Source: a virus
DNA: 28,742 bases
IMG/VR virus record: IMGVR_UViG_3300031759_000117
Coordinates: 1-28,742 of that record
Reading direction: 5' to 3' (one strand)
The notes beneath the pieces were generated by a model. That model did no database searches and had not been told where the DNA came from. It saw only the letters and a program-made list of their open reading frames with translations. How positions within the stretch are numbered: position 1 is the first letter of the stretch; each line of letters opens with the position of its first letter. A program made the position numbers and the translations under genes. This document shows, in pieces, positions 22,055-28,742 of the stretch.

Positions 22055-22399
22055 ATGCGGAGACGCAAACAAGTAGAGATGGACGGGGCGAGGTTCACGA
22101 TCTCGCCCTTGACGCTGGAGCAGGTAGGCGTGCTTGGCGACGACGGCGAAGTGCGCCCCGTTCCAAAGTCCGTATACGAGACGGTGGTCGACGGGCTGAA
22201 TAACGGGCAACTGGCGATCGCTGAGGATCTTTGCGGCGCCGGATTGACGGCAGTCCCATGGACGGTCCAACGCGTCAAGAGCGAGATGGATCTTCTGCTC
22301 TGGAAATTTCTCCACGCCGAAATCCTGGACTTCTCAGGATTGAAAATCGAGGCCAAATCCGCGGGGGAAACCGAGGCTCCGGCTCCCGTGGCTCCGTAG
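22055..22399 (+). CDS. Tail assembly chaperone, short form, lambda G-like (114 aa)
   Basis: The protein resembles the G-type chaperones that hold the tape measure during tail assembly: a strand start (FTISPLTLEQVGVL), a central helix and EMDLLLWKFLHAEILDFSG near the end. CAGGGAG at 22043-22049 marks the start. Near the 3' end a G5A3 run allows a -1 shift into the following frame, which has no start of its own at the right place. This is the standard G/GT arrangement. Confidence 0.75.
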   Translation: MRRRKQVEMDGARFTISPLTLEQVGVLGDDGEVRPVPKSVYETVVDGLNNGQLAIAEDLCGAGLTAVPWTVQRVKSEMDLLLWKFLHAEILDFSGLKIEAKSAGETEAPAPVAP

Positions 22400-22737
22400 C
22401 CGAGATTCGGAGCCGCATCATCACCGCCCTGCACTACACCGCCGGCCAGGCGAACGCCATGGAGTGGCCGGACGTGCAGGACCTGCTGGACTACTGGGCT
22501 TTACATCCGCCTATCCACGATCTCGCGCGCATGGTGGCGGAAGCTTTTGGAGTAAAAATCAAAATGACGAAAACGACGAATCTGAACAAGGGGAACGGCG
22601 CGATGCCGGGCGGCCTGGCTGTGCCGCAGACCGAGCCGGGCCACGCACCTCCCGCGAACGTGAAGACGTTCGATCAGCTTCCCCTCGCGGTACAGAAGCT
22701 TTTCCACGACGCCAAACACGCCAACGATCCGAAGTAA
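22363..22737 (+). CDS. Tail assembly chaperone, T-type extension made by -1 frameshift
   Basis: This frame is -1 to the short chaperone and is coding-like from about 22399: VAEIRSRIITALHYTAGQAN, then MEWPDVQDLLDYWALHPPIH. That matches the T domain that follows the shift in many siphoviruses (helix, W, short loop, PPxH). The only ATG (22459) would cut the domain. The shift most likely happens at 22363-22370 (GGGGGAAA), where a P-site GGG codon can slip back one base with no mismatch. The full product would be about 228 residues. The last 50 residues are Pro-rich and may contact the tape measure. Confidence 0.72.
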   Translation, partial: GGNRGSGSRGSVAEIRSRIITALHYTAGQANAMEWPDVQDLLDYWALHPPIHDLARMVAEAFGVKIKMTKTTNLNKGNGAMPGGLAVPQTEPGHAPPANVKTFDQLPLAVQKLFHDAKHANDPK

Positions 22738-22742
22738 ACTAA

Positions 22743-25136
22743 GTGCCCGACGAAGGAACGCTGAAAATTACTACCGCGGTCGATCTGTCCGGCCTGCAAA
22801 CCGGTATGACCGGAGCCGCGTCCATCGTGCAGACGACCACCAATCAGATGGCGTCGGATGCCCAGTCGGCCGCGGCTCGCGTAAAGGCCGCGCAACTGGA
22901 CCTCGCCAGCGCGCAACAGCAGATGGGGGCGTGGGCGGCGGCCGGAAACGCGGAGGCCGCGGCGTCCATCGCGAGCTACGAGGCGGCACTGGCCGAAGCT
23001 ACGGCCGCACTGAACGCGGAGAGCGAAGCGGCGGCTACCAACGTGGTGGCCATCGATTCGGTCGCCACGTCTCACACCCAGGCGCGCTTCGCCGCTCAGT
23101 TATTGGCCCGCGATTTAGGCGTGGCTATGCCGCGAGCTCTTTCGAGCGTGGCTGCTCAATCCGAGATGCTCGCGCCTCTGTTGCAAGCCGCGTTCCCCGT
23201 CGTGGCAGGAATTGCGCTTATCGAGGTGCTGGTAAAGGTCGCCGAGAAGATCGGGACAGTCATTGACTCGCTTGGCGGGTGGGATGCCAAGACAAAGGAA
23301 GTGTACGCCGAGATCGAGGCGGAGAACGTAAAGATATACAACTCTTACGAGCACGTCGCCGAACAGATCGACCACATCAAAAACATTGGGAAGACCGGCA
23401 GCGGGGCGGCCGCGGCTACACAAGACGAAGTCGCGGCGTCCATTGCGCGGGTCAACCATGAGTTGGGTATCAACAAACAAGCGCTTGCAGATGCGGAGGT
23501 TGCCGTAACCAAGTGGATGGCTCCGTTTGATACGGCGGCGCACCACCTCGAAGACGAAGCCGAGAAGAACATCCCGTTCTACCGCGAGCAAATTCAGCGG
23601 CTCACGCTCGCTCTAAACGAGCTGAACATGATCAAGCGGCCGACGGCGGCCGCGGACGCGGGCAAGGTCGCGACCACTGACAACGACGCGCTGGATAAGG
23701 CCAAGATCGAAAACCAGCACAAGGTAGACGAATCGATCTACCACTCGCGGGTCGATTACATCAAGCAGTGGGCGGAACAGGAGCGGGCGTCCGGCGTTGA
23801 CGAGGCCTTTATCATTGCGGACACGCTCAAGCGCACGGTAGAAGCCGATCAGCAGAAGCTGGTTGCCGACCGCGCGTACTATGACGCCAAGAAGTCGTTG
23901 GCCGAGCGCGAGGGCCGAACCGGCAAAGACGTACGCCCGGAGCTGTCTACCCTCGTCACAGACGAGGCTCTCGCCACGGATGAGGCCATCCGTAAGGGCG
24001 TCGAGGCGCAGCGCATGGCGGAAAAAGAGTACGAGGAACTGTATCGCAAGCAGGTCGAAAAGGCCAAGCAGGCGCAGGAAGCCATCGCGAAAATCTTTGG
24101 CACGCTGGGCGGTCCCATCGGCGAGATCGGCAAGGAGTGGGAGCGGGAGTCTCAGGTAGAACGCGAGGCCGCCGGCAAGACGCTGGAGGACGCGAAGCGC
24201 ATTGCGATGGAGAAACTCGCGCTTGCGAAAGAGACTGCGAACAACGAATTGAAGGCCGCCGAATTCGCGGACGACGAGGCTCTGAAACACGGGCGCATGT
24301 CCTCTGCGCAGTGGGCGCAAGCCAAAATCGACGCGATCAATAAGTGGAAGGCCGAGCAGCTCCAAGCCATCGACGCGGTCCTCGCCGCTAACAAGCGGAG
24401 CGACGCGGAAGAGTTGCAAGCCTACAAAAAGCTGAAGCAGGAAGAGGTCCAGGTCAGCCAGCAAGCGGCTCAGCAGATTGAGAAAATACAGGATCAGCAA
24501 GAGCAGAAGGCGATGCAGCTTTACAAGACGCTGGCAAATACCGTCGCCAACTCGCTGAACCAGATGCTCACGTCGCACAAAAAGTTCAGCCAGGAAGTCA
24601 TCCAGCTTGGCGACGCCATGCTGATGGATCTTATTAAGTTCGGCGAACAGGAATTGATCGCGTACCTTGGAAACCTCGTAAAGAAAGATGTCCTCGACAA
24701 GGTTTTCGCCACTCAGAAGAAAGTAACGACCGCGGTGAGCAACGATGCAACCATTGTCTCGGATGCGGGCGCGGCGGCTGCGGCTGCCTTCGCTTCGGTC
24801 ATGGAAGCGCTGCCTTTCCCGGCCAACGTGGCGGCGGCTCCCGGCGTTGCTGCCGCGGCGTTCGCGCAGACGCTTTCGTTCGTCGTGGCCGGCTCCGCGG
24901 CCCAGGGCGGCATTGTCCCCATCAACGCGCACGCCGGCGAAATGATCCTACCCGCGCACATCTCGCGTTGGGTGCAGAACGCGGCGGGCGAGGGCGGCAA
25001 GAGCGGCGCGAGCCATAGCTTCCACATCGCGCCCACGTTCATTTCGAAAAAGGATTTCACCGAGGCGGATATCGCGCGGCACTCGCGTACCATCGCGGCC
25101 ACCGTCGAGCGCGAGCATCGGAAGTTTAATCGGTAA
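22743..25136 (+). CDS. Tail tape measure protein (797 aa)
   Basis: The longest gene in the tail module, starting at GTG 22743. It has a short strand segment (LKITTAVDLSGLQTGM), long Ala/Lys/Glu-rich coiled coils (about 40-110, 230-520, 540-610), one hydrophobic segment near 137-165 (FPVVAGIALIEVLVKV) and another Ala-rich one at about 675-720. The C-terminus has GGIVPINAHAGEMILPAHIS, a motif typical of tape measures. It sets tail length; about 800 residues suggests a tail of roughly 120 nm by the usual 0.15 nm per residue rule. It follows the chaperone genes as expected. The large reverse frame across it is a shadow. Confidence 0.9.
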   Translation: MPDEGTLKITTAVDLSGLQTGMTGAASIVQTTTNQMASDAQSAAARVKAAQLDLASAQQQMGAWAAAGNAEAAASIASYEAALAEATAALNAESEAAATNVVAIDSVATSHTQARFAAQLLARDLGVAMPRALSSVAAQSEMLAPLLQAAFPVVAGIALIEVLVKVAEKIGTVIDSLGGWDAKTKEVYAEIEAENVKIYNSYEHVAEQIDHIKNIGKTGSGAAAATQDEVAASIARVNHELGINKQALADAEVAVTKWMAPFDTAAHHLEDEAEKNIPFYREQIQRLTLALNELNMIKRPTAAADAGKVATTDNDALDKAKIENQHKVDESIYHSRVDYIKQWAEQERASGVDEAFIIADTLKRTVEADQQKLVADRAYYDAKKSLAEREGRTGKDVRPELSTLVTDEALATDEAIRKGVEAQRMAEKEYEELYRKQVEKAKQAQEAIAKIFGTLGGPIGEIGKEWERESQVEREAAGKTLEDAKRIAMEKLALAKETANNELKAAEFADDEALKHGRMSSAQWAQAKIDAINKWKAEQLQAIDAVLAANKRSDAEELQAYKKLKQEEVQVSQQAAQQIEKIQDQQEQKAMQLYKTLANTVANSLNQMLTSHKKFSQEVIQLGDAMLMDLIKFGEQELIAYLGNLVKKDVLDKVFATQKKVTTAVSNDATIVSDAGAAAAAAFASVMEALPFPANVAAAPGVAAAAFAQTLSFVVAGSAAQGGIVPINAHAGEMILPAHISRWVQNAAGEGGKSGASHSFHIAPTFISKKDFTEADIARHSRTIAATVEREHRKFNR

Positions 25137-25144
25137 GCAGGCAT

Positions 25145-25264
25145 ATGATGCTTCCCTGGGACTGGCCCGAAGACGAACTTTACGAGCTTACGAGCTGGGA
25201 TTTGCCCGCACGTGCGCGAGCCTCACTTAAGGAAAAACCATGGCAAACATCACCGCGTCTCTGA
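25145..25264 (+). CDS. Possible small acidic Trp-rich protein (39 aa)
   Basis: The frame starts eight bases after the tape measure stop with two adjacent ATGs. It reads a protein-like segment (LPWDWPEDELYELTSWDLPA) and overlaps the start of the next gene by 25 bases, covering its ribosome site. Translation of it could control the next gene. It has no recognised family and could be only a leader. Confidence 0.4.
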   Translation: MMLPWDWPEDELYELTSWDLPARARASLKEKPWQTSPRL

Positions 25265-25992
25265 ATGCATCGATCGTCGCCGGCGACGGCCTCACCGGCA
25301 ACGGCGCCCTCACCAAACTGATCACGGGACTGTCGTTCGCCACCGCGGTGAACATGCAGTATCTGTTCCCGGAGACCATCGGAGTCGCCCCGCCCGCCCA
25401 GCCGGTCTGCACGCCGGGTACCGGGGGGTCCATGACCTCGGGAAACTATCTGGTCAAGATCACCTATGTGAACGCGCCGCAAGGCGAGAGCCTGCCGTCT
25501 GTCGAAAGCGCGTCCCAGACGGTTTCCTCCAGCGGAACGCTGGTGGTCACATCGCCAGCCGCGTCCTCGCCGGCCACCGCGTACAACGTATACATCACGG
25601 CCTCCGGAGGATCGACGGGCACGGAGACGCTTCAGAACGTCGCGCCGATCGCCATCGGAACGAACTATACGCAGACCGCGGCCGTCTCCGCCGGCGCCGC
25701 GCTTCCGGGGGCGAACACTACCCTCGTTTTCCAGTTCACTCTGCCACAGTCGCCCGCCCAGGCCGTCTACGTGCGAAACCTTTCCACGTCCTCGCAGGTG
25801 GCATCCGTCGCGTGGACCAAGCAGGGCGGTACGTCTGTCGCGGTGTGCGATTTAATCGCCGGCGCCGCCGGCGTCGGCTCGTCGATCATGCTGTGGGAAG
25901 TTGCGGCGGGCACGAACCAGGGCGGCATCACGGCGGTGAACGTCACCGTCTCCGCGGTGCAAGCCGTGGTGGACGCGTTCTTCGCGGGCTAG
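25240..25992 (+). CDS. Minor tail/virion protein with FN3-like insert (250 aa)
   Basis: AAGGAA precedes ATG 25240. Residues 1-50 and 160-250 form a beta domain (TLVFQFTLPQSPAQAVYVRN, VASVAWTKQGG), split by an FN3-like insert at about 52-158 with NYLVKITYVN and AYNVYITASGG, similar in style to the inserts of the capsid and decoration proteins. It lies between tape measure and tip genes and is probably exposed on the tail. The stop TAG shares CTAG with the stop of the minus-strand gene that follows. Confidence 0.6.
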   Translation: MANITASLNASIVAGDGLTGNGALTKLITGLSFATAVNMQYLFPETIGVAPPAQPVCTPGTGGSMTSGNYLVKITYVNAPQGESLPSVESASQTVSSSGTLVVTSPAASSPATAYNVYITASGGSTGTETLQNVAPIAIGTNYTQTAAVSAGAALPGANTTLVFQFTLPQSPAQAVYVRNLSTSSQVASVAWTKQGGTSVAVCDLIAGAAGVGSSIMLWEVAAGTNQGGITAVNVTVSAVQAVVDAFFAG

Positions 25993-26204
25993 TCTGTCGA
26001 GATTTCATAGAAGTGGTCGGAAGCCGGGACCGACAACTCCTGTTCCTCGCCGTCGCAATCCGTTATGTATTCGTCCTTGGTCGCTTCCCGCAGCACAAGG
26101 AACGGCTGGTTGGGATGATATTTGCGATTGTCGTCCGAAAGGCCGTGTTCGATCTCTCCCACACGCAACCGAAGCACGCTGTGAATTATCACTTTGCCGT
26201 TCAT
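25989..26204 (-). CDS. Minus-strand small protein (71 aa)
   Basis: This gene fills the gap between two plus-strand tail genes. The product has strands and a charged centre (NGKVIIHSVLRLRVGEIEHG, then DEYITDCDGEEQELSVP) and looks like a small beta barrel. Start and end lie within 20 bases of the adjoining genes; the stop shares CTAG with the preceding gene. The function is unknown. Confidence 0.62.
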   Translation of the reverse strand: MNGKVIIHSVLRLRVGEIEHGLSDDNRKYHPNQPFLVLREATKDEYITDCDGEEQELSVPASDHFYEISTD

Positions 26205-26221
26205 ATTAGCTCAGATCCCAA

Positions 26222-26950
26222 ATGTCCAACGCCGTCTTTCCCGCCAACATCAAAGGCTTGACCTGGACGGTAACTAAATCTTTCGAATTCGCCACCATCT
26301 CTCAGAAGTCGCCCAATCAGTACGAGCAAACCATCTCGCAGACGCAGAATCCCATCTGGCACTGGGTGCTGATTTACGACTATCTGTACGACGGCTTTGT
26401 CACTCCCAACGATCTGATGCCGTACGCGCCATACACGGACTTCCGGACGCTGCTTGGCTTCATGCTGGCGCGGCAGGGGATGTTCGACTCGTTTTTGTAT
26501 ACGGATCCCACGGATCACTTCGTGGGCCCGGGCGAAACGCTGGGCGTGCCGAATCCGCAAGCGCAGCTTCAGCTCGTCAACGACGGCGCCGGCAACTATT
26601 ACTCGCCGATCCAGCGCAACATGGGCGGCCTGTTCCTGGAGGACATCACCGATCTGAACGGCGCGCTCGCGCTCTATCAGAACGGCGTGCTGGTGACCTC
26701 GGGCTATACGCTCATGGGGCCCGGCCTGGCGCTTCCTGGCTATTCGTTTCAGGGACTGTACGTCAAGTGGAGTGTCATCCCGGCCGCTCCGGTCACGGCG
26801 TCATTTAATTTCTACTTCCGAGTCAAGTGCGAACTCGACACTCAGGACTACGAGGAATTCATGGCGGGCCTGTGGACCATCGGCGGCTCCGGATCGAAGA
26901 ACGGATCGGGGCAACTCAAGCTGATGACGCGGCGGCCGCCTACGGCTTAG
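26222..26950 (+). CDS. DUF2460/TIGR02217-like distal tail protein (242 aa)
   Basis: The opening FPANIKGLTWTVTKSFEFAT and the later NPIWHWVLIYDYLYD and FFVKWSVIP-like pattern (GLYVKWSVIP) resemble the first protein of the gene-transfer-agent tail-tip cassette (ORFg12 type), which forms the ring at the end of the tube. The next three genes keep the same order (DUF2163, NlpC/P60, tip), which is strong support. It is somewhat diverged and longer than usual in the middle. Confidence 0.75.
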   Translation: MSNAVFPANIKGLTWTVTKSFEFATISQKSPNQYEQTISQTQNPIWHWVLIYDYLYDGFVTPNDLMPYAPYTDFRTLLGFMLARQGMFDSFLYTDPTDHFVGPGETLGVPNPQAQLQLVNDGAGNYYSPIQRNMGGLFLEDITDLNGALALYQNGVLVTSGYTLMGPGLALPGYSFQGLYVKWSVIPAAPVTASFNFYFRVKCELDTQDYEEFMAGLWTIGGSGSKNGSGQLKLMTRRPPTA

Positions 26951-26974
26951 TCGGATGCGACGAGGTAGAAAACA

Positions 26975-27898
26975 ATGCGTCAAGTAATCTCCGGCTACCT
27001 TCAGGACTCGACCGCAGCGGCACAAGCTTATCTCCAGACGGCGCAACAACTCACCCTCCCAAATCTGTATCTGATCGGCTACCCCGAGGACCCGAACGCG
27101 CTGTGGCTCACCGATTGGGAGTCCCCGATCTGGTGGCCGTGCTGGGGCAGCTCTGCGTACCTCCCCGCGAATATCTCGCGCGGCGCGGTCCCGAGCAAAA
27201 CGGGCTTGGACGTGGACACGCTCGATCTGACGTACACCCCGAGCTATGTGACCTACGGCCTCACTACGGCCACCGCAAACGTCTGGCAGGCCGCGCAACA
27301 AGGGCTGTACGATAACATCCCCGTGCGCGTGTGGACGTGCTATCTGCTGCCCGGCGGCGACGCCATGACCCTCGGGTGCTCGACGTGCTTCGGCGGGCGC
27401 ATCGGCCGGGCAAAGGTGGACCGCGGCAAAATCGTCTTCACGGTCAACTCGTTTTTGGACGTGGTGAACCAGCAGCTTCCGCCGAACACAATCGAGATGT
27501 ATTCGCAGACGGCCGCCTATTCCGGCGCGACGCCGCCGGCCGGCTTCTCGATCATCCCGCAGTTCAACGTGGAACGCGGCGCGTCGACGACCGTCGTCGT
27601 CGGCGACTGCACAAATATCGGGCCGCATCACATCTTCGGCACGAACGTGCTGCGGGGCGGCTATCTCGTTTTCAATCCCGGCTCGACGCTGGGGCCAACG
27701 AGCTGGTCGGCGATTCAGCAAAACGTGGAAGTGAATATCGGCGGAAACAATTACAACCAATTCGTCCTGTATGCGCCGCTGCTGTTTCCCCCGACGTTTC
27801 CAGGGGACACGTTTTACGTGAGCGCGCCCTCGCCGAACGGCGGGACGGAAGAGAACGGCTTCCTCTTTTTGCCTGCCCCAGCCATCGGCGGATCATGA
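26975..27898 (+). CDS. DUF2163/TIGR02218-like tail-tip protein (307 aa)
   Basis: The second protein of the gene-transfer-agent-like tip cassette. LYLIGYPEDPNALWLTDWES near the N-terminus, KTGLDVDTLDLTY in the middle, and RVWTCYLLPGG followed by IGRAKVDRGKIVFTVNS match the family, which builds the hub at the tail end. The C-terminal 100 residues are beta-rich (GGYLVFNPGSTLG). It overlaps the next gene as ATGA. Confidence 0.78.
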   Translation: MRQVISGYLQDSTAAAQAYLQTAQQLTLPNLYLIGYPEDPNALWLTDWESPIWWPCWGSSAYLPANISRGAVPSKTGLDVDTLDLTYTPSYVTYGLTTATANVWQAAQQGLYDNIPVRVWTCYLLPGGDAMTLGCSTCFGGRIGRAKVDRGKIVFTVNSFLDVVNQQLPPNTIEMYSQTAAYSGATPPAGFSIIPQFNVERGASTTVVVGDCTNIGPHHIFGTNVLRGGYLVFNPGSTLGPTSWSAIQQNVEVNIGGNNYNQFVLYAPLLFPPTFPGDTFYVSAPSPNGGTEENGFLFLPAPAIGGS

Positions 27899-28383
27899 TT
27901 TATTACGACCTCGGCGGCCGGCGCGCGGCTCTTGTGGAGATCGCGAAGACCTTCGTTGGGACGCCTTACGTTTTGGGCGCGCGAGTCAAAGGCGCAGGAA
28001 TTGACTGTGCAAGTTTTCTTGGTCAGTGCCTCATAGAATCGGGGCTGGCGACGGCAGAGTCAGTGTACGGCGGGCTCGAAGTCTACCACCAGGACTGGCA
28101 CCTCCACGCGCCCGACGAGCGCTACATGCTGCGTTTGCTGCGGCACGCGCAGAAGGCGATGGAAGGCGTGGCCAGCAAGTCGTCGCGCATCGAGCCGGGC
28201 AACCTACTGCTCTGCCGCGCGTTCGGAACGCGGAAGTACTCGCACGGGGGAATAGTGATCAAGTGGCCGATGATCCTGCACGCGATCGCGCCGTGCGTGC
28301 GGTGGGCGGACGCGACGCGCGATCCTATGTGGGCGCATCGGGAGATAGCGGTGTTCGATCCATTCGCAACGCGGACCGGCTGA
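27895..28383 (+). CDS. NlpC/P60 tail-tip peptidase (162 aa)
   Basis: This papain-like fold cuts peptidoglycan peptides and usually acts at the tail tip to open the cell wall. Residues visible are catalytic Cys38 in GIDCASF, His117 in YSHGGIVI and a polar third residue, His129 in LHAI. It starts in an ATGA overlap with the DUF2163 gene, the order seen in gene transfer agents (ORFg13 and ORFg14). Its length of about 160 is normal. Confidence 0.88.
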   Translation: MIYYDLGGRRAALVEIAKTFVGTPYVLGARVKGAGIDCASFLGQCLIESGLATAESVYGGLEVYHQDWHLHAPDERYMLRLLRHAQKAMEGVASKSSRIEPGNLLLCRAFGTRKYSHGGIVIKWPMILHAIAPCVRWADATRDPMWAHREIAVFDPFATRTG

Positions 28384-28428
28384 AGGCACGGTCCGCGCGC
28401 GTTCCTCTCACCTTTTAGTCCGTTTCGC

Positions 28429-28467
28429 ACCTTCCTTTCTTTTCTTTCTCTTTACAACACTACCAAA
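28429..28467 (+). promoter_or_regulatory. Pyrimidine-rich leader without ribosome site
   Basis: Between the peptidase stop and the tip gene the DNA is a run of C and T (28429-28453) followed by an A/C-rich stretch up to the ATG. No Shine-Dalgarno-like sequence is present, unlike most other genes here. It might be bound by ribosomal protein S1 or be a transcript end. Confidence 0.4.
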
Positions 28468-28742
28468 ATGATCGGCGGCAAACCTTCCTCTAAGGTCAAA
28501 CCAGTCGCGCTTGGCACGGATGTAAACAGCGGCTCGTACGGCCAGACCATCCCGGTCGGGTGGGGCATGACCAAGGGCTCCGTCTATCTGATCTGGATGG
28601 CAAATCTCCGCCAGGGCAGCGGCAAGAAAGCGAAGAAATCGAAAGCTCCGCCCGATTACGTCGCGAACATCGACGCGCTCGTCTGCACGAATCCTTGCAT
28701 GGGGATTCTGCAGATGTATGTCAATCAAAACCAGTGGCTCCA
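28468..28742 (+). CDS. Tail tip/host-specificity protein, N-terminal part (cut by window end)
   Basis: Only the first 91 residues are in the window. They include DVNSGSYGQTIPVGWGMTKG and VYLIWMANL, which match the start of tip attachment proteins (lambda J/gene-transfer-agent ORFg15 type), where the virion faces a host receptor. A Lys-rich loop (SGKKAKKSKAP) follows. The product should run well past the window. Position after the NlpC/P60 gene supports it. Confidence 0.7.
   Translation, partial: MIGGKPSSKVKPVALGTDVNSGSYGQTIPVGWGMTKGSVYLIWMANLRQGSGKKAKKSKAPPDYVANIDALVCTNPCMGILQMYVNQNQWL

Noticed and set aside
23613-24932. Reverse-strand open frame of 439 codons across the tape measure gene
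   Set aside because: Leu/Arg-rich mirror of the coiled-coil codons; the plus-strand product is a clear tape measure.
21160-25136. Contractile (myovirus) tail
   Set aside because: Only one tube-like gene precedes the chaperones and no sheath or baseplate wedge proteins are present.
26801-27760. Reverse-strand open frame of 319 codons under the tail-tip genes
   Set aside because: Arg/Asp/His-rich shadow of two recognised tail-tip genes.
1-28742. CRISPR arrays, insertion sequences, integrase or attachment-site pairs
   Set aside because: No spaced direct repeats, no transposase or recombinase motifs, and no duplicated tRNA end were seen in the window.

Overview
The window is one contiguous block of the head and tail genes of a long-tailed, non-contractile double-stranded DNA phage (siphovirus) or of a prophage of that type. 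The support is gene order plus recognisable proteins: portal (6513), Mu gpF-like minor head protein (8171), prohead protease with nested scaffold (11066), HK97-fold major capsid (12974), gp6-like connector (18566), gp10-like neck protein (19853), tail terminator (20612), tail tube (21160), a frameshifted tail chaperone pair (22055/22363), tape measure (22743), and a gene-transfer-agent-like tail-tip cassette of DUF2460, DUF2163, NlpC/P60 and tip protein (26222 to the window end). No sheath or contractile baseplate gene is visible. The DNA is GC-rich. Short CxxC proteins, Sec/Tat-like leaders and a dispersed host-type decamer repeat are compatible with a soil bacterium such as an Acidobacteriota relative, but the host is an inference. 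No terminase, integrase, replication or lysis-enzyme gene is in the window.

Layout. Positions 1-38 look like the 3' end of a tRNA. Positions 61-6163 hold small zinc-ribbon-like proteins, two large exported or fibre-like proteins (294, 2021), a LuxR-type HTH protein and a Tat-leader Cys-rich protein. Positions 6164-6512 carry no gene but fold into a chain of hairpins. Positions 6513-15628 are the head module, ending in a strong intrinsic terminator. Positions 15702-18213 hold two glycosyltransferases and two small proteins, perhaps for virion glycosylation. Positions 18566-28742 are the connector, tail and tail-tip genes, with the last gene cut by the window end.

Three expression devices stand out: an A10 slippery run at the end of the portal gene that would fuse it by -1 frameshift to the minor head protein, a lambda G/GT-like -1 frameshift in the tail chaperone, and Shine-Dalgarno-led internal starts in the protease gene that would give a separate scaffold. 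A second theme is a layer of short minus-strand genes (10750-11019, 18083-18567, 19443-19846, 20446-20568, 25989-26204 and perhaps 9203-9370) filling nearly every gap between plus-strand structural genes, sometimes sharing start or stop codon bases with them. A third theme is Ig/FN3-like domains inserted in several virion proteins.
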